Shown piece by piece: positions 33,817 through 42,406 of a DNA stretch of 64,000 bases. The notes below the pieces were generated by a model. That model was not told where the DNA came from and searched no databases. It saw only the letters and a program-made list of their open reading frames with translations. Both the position numbers and the translations under genes were made by a program. The stretch comes from JACVRW01 sp963765135 (GTDB lineage Bacteria; Actinomycetota; Thermoleophilia; Solirubrobacterales; Thermoleophilaceae). The DNA is taken from the NCBI GenBank assembly GCA_963765135.1, contig CAVXUX010000002.1, positions 496,001-560,000 on the forward strand. Reading direction: 5' to 3'. The stretch's first letter is position 1, and each line of letters opens with the position of its first letter.

Positions 33817-34928
33817 CCACCTCGTTCTGGCTCGACGAGCCCTACGAGCCGCGCGCGCCGCTCCCCGGCGACGTCGAGGTCGAGGCGTGCGTCATCGGCG
33901 CGGGCGTGGGCGGCCTCTCCTGCGCCCGCGCGCTCGCCCAGCGCGGCGTCGACACGATCGTGCTCGAGCGCGACACGGTCGCCGGTGGGGCCAGCGGGCG
34001 CAACGGCGGCTTCCTGCTCGCCGGGATGGCCGCCTTCTACCACGACGCTCGCGAGCGCTATGGCCCCGAGCGGGCCCGTGATACCTACGCTCGCACGCTC
34101 GCCGCGCAGCAGGAGATCTACGCGCTGGCCGCCGAGCTCGGCGCCGGCGATGCGGTCCGCCGCACCGGCCTGCTGCGCGTGTCGGCCTCCGAGGAGGAGG
34201 CCGACGACGTGCGCCGCCAGGTCGCCGCGCTGAACGCGGACGGCTTTCCCGGCGAGCTGGTCGAGCGCGACGGGCTGCCGGTCGCCCTGCGCCGCAGCTT
34301 CCACAACGCCTGCCTCACCGACCACGACGGCGCCCTCCAGCCGGCGCGCTGGATCCGGGCGCTGGCACAGGCCGCCGAGCGGGCCGGCGCCCGCATCCAC
34401 GAGCGGACCGAGGTCCACGGTCCCGTGGACGCGAGCGCGGTCGTCACCGCCGCCGGCACCGTGCGGGCGCGCCACGTCGTCGTGGCCGCCGACGGCGCGC
34501 TGGCCGCCCTGGTCCCGGGCGTGCCGGTGCGTGCCCGGCGCCTGCACATGGTTGCCACCGAGCCGTTGGCCGAGCGGCTCGTCGACTGCCCCGTCTACGC
34601 GCGCTTCGGCTACGAGTACTTCCAGCAGCCGCCCGACGGGCGCCTGCTGGCGGGCGGCTTCTCGGATCTCGACGGCGAGGGCTCCTACACCGACCGCGAC
34701 CAGGGCAACCCGGCGGTCTGGGACCGCATCGGGCGCTACTTGGTGGACGACCTCGGCGTCGAGGCGCCGATCACGCACCGCTGGGTCGGCACCGTCGGCT
34801 ACAGCGAGGACGGGCTGCCGGTGGTCGGAGAGCGGAACGGCGTCTACGTCGCGGGCGGCTACTCCGGGCACGGCAACGTGCTCGGCTACCTCGCGGGCCA
34901 GCAGCTGGCCGACCTGATCGCCGGCTAG
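33813..34928 (+). CDS. FAD-dependent oxidoreductase (DAO family)
   Basis: A 371-residue glycine-oxidase/gamma-glutamylputrescine-oxidase-like protein. FAD binding is VIGAGVGGLSCARALAQRG near residue 30, followed by GASGRNGGFLLAG, and the C-terminus has GYSEDGLPVVGERNGVYVAGGYSGHG. It probably oxidises an amino acid or amine; substrate unknown. ATG overlaps the tgt stop. Its TAG shares the tetramer CTAG with the convergent DoxX-like gene. Confidence 0.9.
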   Translation: MTTSFWLDEPYEPRAPLPGDVEVEACVIGAGVGGLSCARALAQRGVDTIVLERDTVAGGASGRNGGFLLAGMAAFYHDARERYGPERARDTYARTLAAQQEIYALAAELGAGDAVRRTGLLRVSASEEEADDVRRQVAALNADGFPGELVERDGLPVALRRSFHNACLTDHDGALQPARWIRALAQAAERAGARIHERTEVHGPVDASAVVTAAGTVRARHVVVAADGALAALVPGVPVRARRLHMVATEPLAERLVDCPVYARFGYEYFQQPPDGRLLAGGFSDLDGEGSYTDRDQGNPAVWDRIGRYLVDDLGVEAPITHRWVGTVGYSEDGLPVVGERNGVYVAGGYSGHGNVLGYLAGQQLADLIAG

Positions 34929-35275
34929 AGGCTCGCGACGCGCAGGGTCAGCGTGGCGACGGCGAGAACCTCGATCGCGACCGGCGTGGGGAGGTGGCGC
35001 TCGTCGTGGTGGCGGACGTGCGCCACGATGGCCAGCACGAAGTAGCCGACCACGCCGATCCCGGCCGCGATCCCGATCGGGGTCCACAAGAGGCCGAGCA
35101 GGAGTCCCGCCGCGCCGGCGAGCAGGATGAACGCGAGGTTGTCGAGTCTCTCCGGTGGCACGCCGACCCGCTCGTAGCTCGCCACAACCTCCTCGCGATG
35201 GCTGAGCTTCCTGACCGCCGCTGCGGCGAGTATGGCGGCGAGCAGAGCGGAGGCGATCGTTGCGGCGGTGGACAT
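34925..35275 (-). CDS. DoxX-like membrane protein
   Basis: A 116-residue protein with four predicted helices: TIASALLAAILAAAAVRKL, then GVPPERLDNLAFILLAGAAGLLLG, IAAGIGVVGYFVLAIVAHV and a C-terminal hydrophobic segment. The HLPTP turn near the last helix is typical of DoxX-like small proteins. ATG 35275 is chosen over a longer frame that runs into the divergent promoter. It is divergent from a TetR gene, 39 nt away, and is its likely target. Confidence 0.8.
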   Translation of the reverse strand: MSTAATIASALLAAILAAAAVRKLSHREEVVASYERVGVPPERLDNLAFILLAGAAGLLLGLLWTPIGIAAGIGVVGYFVLAIVAHVRHHDERHLPTPVAIEVLAVATLTLRVASL

Positions 35276-35280
35276 GAGCC

Positions 35281-35300
35281 AATATAAACATATGTTCAAA
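35281..35300. promoter_or_regulatory. AT-rich palindromic operator, probable TetR site
   Basis: A perfect 10-bp palindrome aacatatgtt (35287-35296) lies in the AT-rich gap between the divergent DoxX-like and TetR genes. Its position and symmetry fit a TetR-family operator controlling both directions. The AT content is unusual in this window. Confidence 0.6.
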
Positions 35301-35314
35301 TTGGGTGCGAGCAC

Positions 35315-35893
35315 ATGAGTCCACAGCGCAGCAACCGCGCGAGCCTGATCGAGGGCACGCTCGTGTGCCTGGAGAAGCTCCCGCCCGAGCGGGTCACCGC
35401 GCGAGCGATCACCGAGGCGTCAGGGGCGAACCTCGCGTCGATCACCTACCACTTCGGCTCGAAGGACAACCTCGTCACCGAGGCGGTCATCGAGGGTCTC
35501 GATCGATGGCTGGCCGAGGTCACCGCGTCGCTGGGGAAGCTCGACTCCCAAGACCCGGTGGAGCGCTACCGGCTCGCCTGGGAGGCGATCGAGGGCAGCC
35601 GGCGCCGCCACGCGGGGCTCGCCAGGAACTTCATCGGCGCGCTCGCGAAGGGCCAGCACGACGCGCGCGTCCGGCAGCTGCTCGCCGATGGCTTTCGCCG
35701 CACGCGCCCTGCCGTCGCCGCGCTGCTCGGATTGGGCAGCGACCAGGCCGGCGAGGACGCCGCCGGACTGACCCTCGCCCTGTTCAACGGCCTGCTCTTC
35801 CAGGCGCTGCTGGACCCCGCCCTGGCGATCGAGGGAGGTCGCATGCGGCAGGCCCAGGCGCGCCTGCGCGGCGTGCTGCCCGAGCCCGGCTAG
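35315..35893 (+). CDS. TetR-family transcriptional regulator
   Basis: A 192-residue regulator. The N-terminal HTH is ARAITEASGANLASITYHFGSKDNLVTEAVIEGLD (recognition helix ANLASITYHFGSK in part), and the C-terminal helical domain binds an unknown ligand. It is transcribed divergently from the DoxX-like gene with a palindrome between them. Its stop shares CTAG with the convergent kinase gene. Confidence 0.9.
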   Translation: MSPQRSNRASLIEGTLVCLEKLPPERVTARAITEASGANLASITYHFGSKDNLVTEAVIEGLDRWLAEVTASLGKLDSQDPVERYRLAWEAIEGSRRRHAGLARNFIGALAKGQHDARVRQLLADGFRRTRPAVAALLGLGSDQAGEDAAGLTLALFNGLLFQALLDPALAIEGGRMRQAQARLRGVLPEPG

Positions 35894-37083
35894 CGCGTGT
35901 TGTCCTGGATCAGCTGGCGCAGCTCCTGGATCTGCTGCTCGACGTTGTCGGCGTCCACCGGCGACACGCCACCGCCGCCGTTGTCCTGAGACGCGATCAC
36001 GGCCACTGCCACCGCCGCGATCGCCGCCAGCACGAGCAGCAGCGCGAAGAAGCTGGCCATCCGCCGGCGCCGGGCGGCGCGCCGGGCCTCGCGGTCGTCG
36101 CGGCGGCGCGGCGGGGGAGCGGTGGGCTCGCTGTAGGCGGGCGGCGCGTATGAGGTGCGCGGCATCGCGCGGGTCGCCGAGGTGGCGTCGAGCGCGCGCG
36201 TGGCATCGGCGTCGGCGTCGCTGAGCGACAGCCGGCGCGTGGCATCGGTCGCCTGTCCGTGCAGGCCGGCCTCGATCGCCTGAGCCAGCTCGAGCGACGA
36301 GCGGTAGCGCGAGCCCGGGTCGCGCTCCAGGCAAAGGCGGATCGCGTCGTCCAGCTCGGCCGGGACCTCGGGCCGGAACTCCCGGATCGGCGCCACGACC
36401 TCCTGCTGCTGCTTGAGCGCCAGCTCGGTGAGCGACGAGTACTCGTGCGGCAGGCGGCCGGTCAGGAACTGGTACGCGCAGACGCCGAGCGAGTAGGTGT
36501 CCGATGCCGGCCCCGCCTCCTCGCCACGCGCCTGCTCGGGCGACAGGTAGGCGGCGGTGCCCAGCACTGACCCGACCTGGGTGATGCGCGTCTGCTCGGC
36601 GGCCTTGGCGATGCCGAAGTCGGCCAGCTTCGTGATCCCGGTCTCCTCCGCGAGCAGCAGGTTGCCGGGCTTCACGTCGCGGTGCACGACCCCGGCCCGG
36701 TGGGCGTAGTCGAGGCCGTGGCAGGCGTCGCGGACGATCGCCACCGTCTGCTCGATGTCGAGCTCCCTGTACTCGCGCAGCAGGTCCGCCGCGGACGGGC
36801 CTTCGACGTACTCCATGACGATGTAGTGGCGGTGGCTCTCCGGGTCCTGGCCCGAGTCGAACACCTGCACGATGTTCGGGTGCTGGAGCCGGGCGGCCGC
36901 CAGCGCCTCGCGGCGGAAGCGGGCGACGAAGTCCTCGTCGTCGGCCAGGTGCTCCGCCAGCAGCTTGACCGCCACGGCCCGCTCCAGCACCGAGTCCGTG
37001 GCAAGGAACACCGTGGACATGCCGCCGGCGCCGAGGCGGCGCTCGATCTCGTAGCGGCTCGCGATCTGCGTGGGAGGGCTCAC
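35890..37083 (-). CDS. Membrane-anchored Ser/Thr protein kinase
   Basis: A 397-residue Hanks-type kinase. Gly-loop LGAGGMSTVF at 18-26, Lys40, HRDVKPGN catalytic loop, DFG and SPEQ activation segment are intact. A Pro/Arg linker leads to one transmembrane helix (about 342-364), then a 30-residue extracellular tail without PASTA domains. GTG 37083 overlaps the stop of the lipoprotein gene (GTGA). It is the last gene of a three-gene operon. Confidence 0.92.
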   Translation of the reverse strand: MSPPTQIASRYEIERRLGAGGMSTVFLATDSVLERAVAVKLLAEHLADDEDFVARFRREALAAARLQHPNIVQVFDSGQDPESHRHYIVMEYVEGPSAADLLREYRELDIEQTVAIVRDACHGLDYAHRAGVVHRDVKPGNLLLAEETGITKLADFGIAKAAEQTRITQVGSVLGTAAYLSPEQARGEEAGPASDTYSLGVCAYQFLTGRLPHEYSSLTELALKQQQEVVAPIREFRPEVPAELDDAIRLCLERDPGSRYRSSLELAQAIEAGLHGQATDATRRLSLSDADADATRALDATSATRAMPRTSYAPPAYSEPTAPPPRRRDDREARRAARRRRMASFFALLLVLAAIAAVAVAVIASQDNGGGGVSPVDADNVEQQIQELRQLIQDNTR

Positions 37084-37589
37084 AGGCCTGGCCCCGCGCC
37101 GCCGCCACCCGTGCCGCCGTCGTCGGCCGGCGGGGGGACGGTCTCGGTGGTCGGCGTGGTCTCGGTCGGCGTCGTCTCGGTTTCGGTCGTGTCCGTCGTC
37201 TCGGTCTCGGTGGTGTCGGTGGTCTCCGTCTCCGTCGTCTGCGTCTCGGTCTCGGTGGGGGTGGTCGACTGCTCCTCGTCGTCGCACTGCTCGGCGCTCA
37301 GCTCGAACAGCCGGTCGAAGCTGTCGGTGAGCGCGCCGCGCACGTCCGCGTCCACGCTCGACGGCAGCGAGGCGAGGATCGACTGCACGGCGGGTTGGGT
37401 GTCGTTGATGATGTCGCCGCAAGCACCGCCGCCGGCATCGAAGCGCCGCTGGACCTCGTCCAGGCGCGCCTCGAGCGCCTGGGCGGAGTCGGCCGGGATC
37501 GACGGCTTGGTCTCCTCGTCGGCGCCGCAGCCCGCAGCCGCGACGACCGCGATCGCGAGCAGCAGGGTTGTGATGATGCGTCGTGTCAC
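37080..37589 (-). CDS. Lipoprotein with Thr/Glu-rich repeat tail
   Basis: A 169-residue lipoprotein: signal RRIITTLLLAIAVVAAAGC with lipobox Cys near residue 20, a helical domain (about 30-105) with two Cys, then a TETETTDTTETET-type repeat and a Gly/Pro end. The DNA encoding the tail is a short imperfect repeat. GTG 37589 overlaps the phosphoesterase stop and its own stop overlaps the kinase start. A cell-surface partner of the kinase is possible. Confidence 0.78.
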   Translation of the reverse strand: MTRRIITTLLLAIAVVAAAGCGADEETKPSIPADSAQALEARLDEVQRRFDAGGGACGDIINDTQPAVQSILASLPSSVDADVRGALTDSFDRLFELSAEQCDDEEQSTTPTETETQTTETETTDTTETETTDTTETETTPTETTPTTETVPPPADDGGTGGGGAGPGL

Positions 37590-38317
37590 TGTCCGCTGTA
37601 GAGCCGCTGGGCGAGCACCTTGGGTAGGCCGGCCGCCTCGATGGCGCTCGCGGCCTCCTCGATCGGGTATTCGACGCGCCGCCACTCGGCGCTCCACGCC
37701 TCTGTGTCTAGCAGGAGCCACGCGGCGCGCGGATCGCCGTCGCGCGGCTGGCCCACCGCGCCGGGGTTGAGCAGCCACTCGCCGTCGCTCAGATCGTGCT
37801 CCAGGCCGCCCTCCGCCGGGGCGCCCTCCACGTCGCCCTCGCCGGCGCGCCGGAACCAGAGCGCCACGTGCGAGTGGCCGATCGCGCCCACGCGCGGCTT
37901 CATCAGGTCAATGCACTCGTCGGCCTGCCAGGTGGACAGCACGTACTCCCAGACCGGGTCGCGCGGGGAGGCGTGGTAGAGGCCGATGACGCCGTCGTCG
38001 CGCTCGGGACGCAGCGCCTTGAGGAAGTCGAGCGCCTCGGCGCTGATGTTGTCGCGCGTCCATCGCGCGGCGTCGGCCGCGCTCGACGAGAAGTCGGCGA
38101 GGTCGATCTCCCCGGTCACGACGAGGTCGTGGTTCCCGGCCAGGCACACGTCGCAGCGGCTGCGGGCCAGCTCCACACAGGCGTCGGGCTGGGCGCCGTA
38201 GCCGACCAGGTCGCCCAGGCACCAGATCTCCTCGATGTCCGCGGAGTCGACGTCGGCCAGCACGGCCTCGAAGGCCGGCAGGTTGCCGTGGACATCCGAC
38301 AGCAGGGCGATTCGCAT
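37586..38317 (-). CDS. Calcineurin-like metallophosphoesterase
   Basis: A 243-residue phosphoesterase of the YfcE/MJ0936-like group. Metal ligands are visible in LLSDVHGNL, CLGDLVGYG, LAGNHDLVV, and GHSHVALW, with a C-terminal NPGAVGQPRDGDPRA. It starts at ATG 38317 and is the first gene of the operon with the lipoprotein and kinase. Substrate unknown. Confidence 0.93.
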   Translation of the reverse strand: MRIALLSDVHGNLPAFEAVLADVDSADIEEIWCLGDLVGYGAQPDACVELARSRCDVCLAGNHDLVVTGEIDLADFSSSAADAARWTRDNISAEALDFLKALRPERDDGVIGLYHASPRDPVWEYVLSTWQADECIDLMKPRVGAIGHSHVALWFRRAGEGDVEGAPAEGGLEHDLSDGEWLLNPGAVGQPRDGDPRAAWLLLDTEAWSAEWRRVEYPIEEAASAIEAAGLPKVLAQRLYSGQ

Positions 38318-38344
38318 CCGGGTGCCTTCTACAGTGTCCGGGGA

Positions 38345-39604
38345 ATGGAAGCCAGGGGTTCCGGTGGGCAGTCTGGGCGCTCGCGGCTGCCGTTGGCGAT
38401 TGCCGTGGCCGTGGCCGCCGCCGGGTCGGCGACGTTCCTCCTCTGGCCGCGCAACGGCGTGATCGACCCGGCCGCCGTGGACGCGAAATCGTACTTCACG
38501 GCCTTCCAGCTCGACCGCGCGGAGGACTTCCGCAGCGTCCAGCGCCTGATCTCGGTCGGCGGATTGGTGGTCGGGACGGGCACGCTGGCGCTGCTGGCGT
38601 GGCGGCCGCCGCGGCGCGTGTTCGAGCGGCTCGGCCGGCGGCCGATCCGGGGCGCCGCGATCGCCGGAGCGGGCATCTCGCTGCTGCTGGTGGCAGTCGA
38701 CCTGCCGCTGGCCGCCTGGAGCCACCAGCGCGCGGTCGACGTCGGCCTGTCGACCCAGGAGTGGCCCGACTGGTTCGTAGACGTGGCCAAGTCTGCCGCG
38801 ATCGGCGCCGGCTTCGCCGCGATCGGGGCCGCGCTGGGGCTCGCGCTCGTGCGGCGCTTCCGGCGCCACTGGTGGGCGCCCGGGGCGCTCGTGGTGATCG
38901 CCTTCGGCGTGATCACGATCTGGCTGTTCCCGGTGGTGATCGACCCGATCTTCAACGACTTCAAGAAGCTGCCGCCCGGGCAGACGCGCTCCGACGTGCT
39001 CGAGCTCGCGCAGAAGGCCGGCGTCGACGTGGGGGAGGTCTACCGGGTCGACGCAAGCCGCCGCACCACGGCGGCCAACGCCTACGTCAACGGGCTCGGC
39101 CACTCGAAGCGGGTCGTGCTGTTCGACAACCTGATCACGAAGTTCCCGCGCGACCAGATCCGGCTGGTCGTGGCGCACGAGCTGGGTCACCAGAAGCACG
39201 ACGACGTGCTGCGCGGCCTGGCCTGGCTGGCGCTGGTCGCGCCGGCGGGCACGTTCCTCACGCAGCGGCTGGCCGAGCGGTTCGGGCGTCGCTACGGCCT
39301 GGGCGACCCGGCCCGCAAACCCGGGCCCATCGCCCTGCCCGCGATCGCGCTGGCCGTGGCGCTGGCCACGTTCGCGTTCAGCTCCGCGTCGAACGTGCTC
39401 TCGCGCGAGGTCGAGGCGAGCGCCGACTCCTTCTCCCTGCGGCTGACCAACGACCCTGCCGCGTTCGTCCAGTTCGAGCAGAAGCTGGCGCGGCACAACA
39501 TCTCCGACCCCGACCCGCCCGGCGTCTGGCAGGCCCTGTTCGGGACGCACCCGACGACGCTGCAGCGAATCGGCATCGGCAACGCCTACGACGCCACGAA
39601 TTAG
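38345..39604 (+). CDS. M48 (Ste24/HtpX-like) membrane zinc metallopeptidase
   Basis: A 419-residue integral membrane peptidase. Five hydrophobic segments precede the soluble segment KLPPGQTRSDVLELAQKAGV, then VVAHELGHQKHDD (HExxH) near residue 278 and the third ligand in EVEASADSFSLRL. This order matches CaaX-type Ste24 peptidases. It probably cleaves membrane or lipid-modified proteins. It is divergent from the phosphoesterase operon, only 27 nt away. Confidence 0.9.
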   Translation: MEARGSGGQSGRSRLPLAIAVAVAAAGSATFLLWPRNGVIDPAAVDAKSYFTAFQLDRAEDFRSVQRLISVGGLVVGTGTLALLAWRPPRRVFERLGRRPIRGAAIAGAGISLLLVAVDLPLAAWSHQRAVDVGLSTQEWPDWFVDVAKSAAIGAGFAAIGAALGLALVRRFRRHWWAPGALVVIAFGVITIWLFPVVIDPIFNDFKKLPPGQTRSDVLELAQKAGVDVGEVYRVDASRRTTAANAYVNGLGHSKRVVLFDNLITKFPRDQIRLVVAHELGHQKHDDVLRGLAWLALVAPAGTFLTQRLAERFGRRYGLGDPARKPGPIALPAIALAVALATFAFSSASNVLSREVEASADSFSLRLTNDPAAFVQFEQKLARHNISDPDPPGVWQALFGTHPTTLQRIGIGNAYDATN

Positions 39605-39617
39605 GCTGCCGACCGCT

Positions 39618-40766
39618 ATGCGTCCGCTGATCGAGCCCGTCGTGCGCGAGCTGGCCTCCTACGAACGGCCGTCGGCCTCCGACGGGGAGCGTCGCGCGGC
39701 CGAGTGGCTCGCCGGCGAGCTGCGCGCCGCCGGGTGCCGCGAGGTGCGGGTGGAGCAGGAGCAGGCGCACGGCGGCTACTGGTGGCCGCTGGGGCTGCTC
39801 AACGTCGCTGCCCTCGCGGCCGCGACACTGGGACGGCGGGCCGCCGCGCTGGTCGGTGGGCTGGCCGCGGCCGCCGTCTACGACGACGTCTCCGGCGGGC
39901 GGCTCTGGTTTCGCCGCCGCGCGCTGCCGCACCGGGCGACCTACAACGTCGTGGCCGAGGCCGGCGACCCGCACGCCGAGCGCACCGTCGTCTTCATGGC
40001 CCACCACGACGCCGCGCACTCGGGCCTCGTCTTCCACCCGGCCCTGCCGCGCATCGCGATGGAGCGCATGCCCGAGCTGCACGCCAAGGCCGACCAGAGC
40101 GTCCCGATCCTCTACGGGGTCTTCCTCGGCCCGCTGCTGCTCGCGCTCTGGGGGCTGACCGGCCGGCGCCTGCTGAGGGTGGTCGGCACGTGCTTCGCCG
40201 CCGGCGCCACCTGCACGATGGCCGACATCGGCCGCAGCTCCGTGGTGCCGGGCGCCAACGACAACCTCGGCGCGGTCGGCGTGATCGTGGCGCTCGCGCA
40301 CTCGCTCGCCGCCAACCCGCCGGCGGGCGTGCGCGTGATCCTGCTCTCGACCGGCTCCGAGGAGTCGTTCATGGAGGGCATGCAGGCGTTCGGTCGCCGG
40401 CACTTCCCCGCCCTGCCGCGGGCGACCACCGAGTTCGTCTGCCTGGAGTGCATCGGCTCGCCGCAGCTGTGCGTGGTCGAGGCGGAGGGGATGCTGCGGA
40501 TGCGCCACTACCCCGAGGCTTCGCGCGAGGCGCTGGCGCGGGCGGGTGAGGCCGCCGGCGTCGACCTGCTCCGCGGGCTGCGCACGGTCGCCGCCACCGA
40601 CGCCCTGATCGCGCTGCGCGCCGGCTATCCGACCTGCACGCTGGGCGGTGTCGACGAGACCAAGTTCCCCTCGAACTACCACTGGCCGTCGGACACGCCC
40701 GACAACCTCACCTGGGAGTCGCTCGAGGGCGCCGTGCGGGTGTGCGAGGCCTACGTGCGGGGCTAG
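39618..40766 (+). CDS. M28-family zinc aminopeptidase-like protein
   Basis: A 382-residue peptidase with all M28 metal ligands: FMAHHDAAHS (His), VPGANDNLGAVG (Asp), STGSEES (catalytic Glu), CLECIG (Glu) and SNYHWPSDT (His). Two hydrophobic segments (about 55-90 and 160-185) are inserted before and within the domain, suggesting membrane association. It follows the M48 gene by 14 nt. Its stop shares CTAG with the convergent gene. Confidence 0.88.
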   Translation: MRPLIEPVVRELASYERPSASDGERRAAEWLAGELRAAGCREVRVEQEQAHGGYWWPLGLLNVAALAAATLGRRAAALVGGLAAAAVYDDVSGGRLWFRRRALPHRATYNVVAEAGDPHAERTVVFMAHHDAAHSGLVFHPALPRIAMERMPELHAKADQSVPILYGVFLGPLLLALWGLTGRRLLRVVGTCFAAGATCTMADIGRSSVVPGANDNLGAVGVIVALAHSLAANPPAGVRVILLSTGSEESFMEGMQAFGRRHFPALPRATTEFVCLECIGSPQLCVVEAEGMLRMRHYPEASREALARAGEAAGVDLLRGLRTVAATDALIALRAGYPTCTLGGVDETKFPSNYHWPSDTPDNLTWESLEGAVRVCEAYVRG

Positions 40767-41116
40767 CCCGGGGGCCGCACGGTTGGGGTCGAGCCGCCCC
40801 CGCCGCCGGTGCTGCCGGTGCTGCCGGTGGTGCCGGTGCTGCCGGTGGAGCCCGTGCTCGGCGCGCTGGTCGTCGTCTGCGCCGTGCCGCTGGAGCTCGT
40901 GCCGGACGTCGAGGACGCTTCGGGGGTCTTCTGGAGGTCCGGCACGTTCGCGGCGTTTACGAGCTTTGGCGCCTGCGTCGACGCCTCGGGCAGCTCGATC
41001 GTCTTGATCGCGGCCGCCGTGTCCGCCTTGCCCTCCCCGCCATCCCCGGCCCGGCCGACCATCAGCGCCGCCGCAAAGGCGGCCACGAGCACGGCGCACG
41101 CGGCGGCGATGCGCAC
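40763..41116 (-). CDS. Small membrane-anchored protein with Gly/Ser/Thr repeat tail
   Basis: A 117-residue protein: an N-terminal hydrophobic segment (RIAAACAVLVAAFAAALMVG) acting as signal or anchor, a short polar region, then a TGSTGSTGTTGSTG-type low-complexity tail. GTG 41116 follows the stop of the TSP3 protein by 1 nt, so both are co-transcribed. Function unknown. Confidence 0.68.
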   Translation of the reverse strand: MRIAAACAVLVAAFAAALMVGRAGDGGEGKADTAAAIKTIELPEASTQAPKLVNAANVPDLQKTPEASSTSGTSSSGTAQTTTSAPSTGSTGSTGTTGSTGSTGGGGGSTPTVRPPG

Positions 41117-41117
41117 G

Positions 41118-42314
41118 TCAGCGCACCTGAAGCTGCCGCGTGCAGCGGACCGGCTTGCCGGACTTCAGGCAGGTGTTCGTCTTCTTCCAGTCGTTCGGCT
41201 TGATCCAGTAGGTCACGCGGCGACTGACGTAGCCCTTCCTCGAGAGCGTGATCCCGAGCCCGACACCCGCCTCCAGCGCCTGGCCACTGAAGAAACGGAC
41301 GCGCCTGCTCTTGCCGGCCTTCTTAGATGCCTTCCTGCAGGCGTGCTTGGTGCACGACACCGAGACGCGGGTGCCACGCGGGATCTCCGAGACGACCAGC
41401 TTGTTCACGCGGATTCCGTGGCAGACGGCGCCCGAGCAGAAGAGGCCAGGCGTGAGCTTTGTCTCTGGCTTGAGCAGCTCGCGATCGGGGCAGCCGTTGT
41501 CGTTGCGGTCGCGCTTGCCGCGCGTGCTCTCGCGCCGGCAGGCGTCGTCCGGATCGATCTTCCCGTCACGGTCGCTGTCGGGGCAGCCCGCTTGCGCCAC
41601 CGTCCCCCTAGGGCCCTGGCAGCGGTCGTTGCTGTTGATCACGCCGTCGCCGTCGGTGTCCGGGCACCCGGAGATCAGGTTGGCGCCGCCCTCGTTCGGG
41701 CAGCTGTCCTGGCTGTCGACCGCCCCGTCGCGGTCGGTGTCGGGGTTGAAGTAGACGGTCAGCGTGTAGTTCCCCTCAACGCCGCTGCCGTCCACCGCTC
41801 CCAGCTGGATCGTGTAGCCGCCGCCTTCGACGAGCGGGAACTCGTAGTCCAGGGTTGCATTGCCGAGCCCCGACCTGACGCAGCGGAAGCTGGCGAGGTC
41901 GGGTACGGCATTGCTGCGGTTGAACGGCATGATCCCCACGACCGGCTCGAAGTCGGTCGCCTCGGCGACGACCCGGACATAGCCGGGGCGATGCGGGTAG
42001 ATGTCCCACCACACCGTGTCCCCGTATGACACGGCCGGGAAGCCCGGCCGCACGCAGCCGAGGTTCTCGGGGATCGGCCCGCCGGCGTTGCCCTCGAGGA
42101 TGTCGGCGGTCTGGACGCTCGCAAGAATGATGTCGCCGGTTCGCGTGCTGGTGCCGGGGAGGACCGAGCCGGCGGAGTTGATCGCGGTCGAGGCGAGGTA
42201 GTTGTCGTTGGGGGGCGCGGCCGCGGCGACCGCGGGCCCGCCAGCCGCGGCCAGGCATGCGCAGGCCAAGGCCACGAGCAGCCTGACGGGGCGGGTATGG
42301 GCCAAGCGAGTCAC
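41118..42314 (-). CDS. Secreted thrombospondin type-3 repeat protein
   Basis: A 398-residue secreted protein. A signal peptide (about 1-33) is followed by a beta-sandwich-like domain beginning APPNDNYLAST. Calcium-binding TSP3 repeats (DTDRDGAVDSQDSCP, DTDGDGVINSNDRC, DSDRDGKIDPDDAC) occupy about 195-275. A basic Cys-rich C-terminal domain ends RCTRQLQV. Such proteins act in adhesion or on envelope surfaces. GTG start at 42314. Confidence 0.85.
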   Translation of the reverse strand: MTRLAHTRPVRLLVALACACLAAAGGPAVAAAAPPNDNYLASTAINSAGSVLPGTSTRTGDIILASVQTADILEGNAGGPIPENLGCVRPGFPAVSYGDTVWWDIYPHRPGYVRVVAEATDFEPVVGIMPFNRSNAVPDLASFRCVRSGLGNATLDYEFPLVEGGGYTIQLGAVDGSGVEGNYTLTVYFNPDTDRDGAVDSQDSCPNEGGANLISGCPDTDGDGVINSNDRCQGPRGTVAQAGCPDSDRDGKIDPDDACRRESTRGKRDRNDNGCPDRELLKPETKLTPGLFCSGAVCHGIRVNKLVVSEIPRGTRVSVSCTKHACRKASKKAGKSRRVRFFSGQALEAGVGLGITLSRKGYVSRRVTYWIKPNDWKKTNTCLKSGKPVRCTRQLQVR

Positions 42315-42406
42315 AACAGTTTGGACGGGCGGCCGATCGCTCGACCGCCCGTGGCTAGTTGAACACGTATCCGGGGTTGCCGCAAGCGTGTACGTTCAGC
42401 TCAGTC

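Noticed and set aside
36682..37770. 362-codon plus-strand frame opposite the kinase operon
   Set aside because: Val/Ser repeats mirror the Thr/Glu repeats of the lipoprotein gene; antisense shadow.
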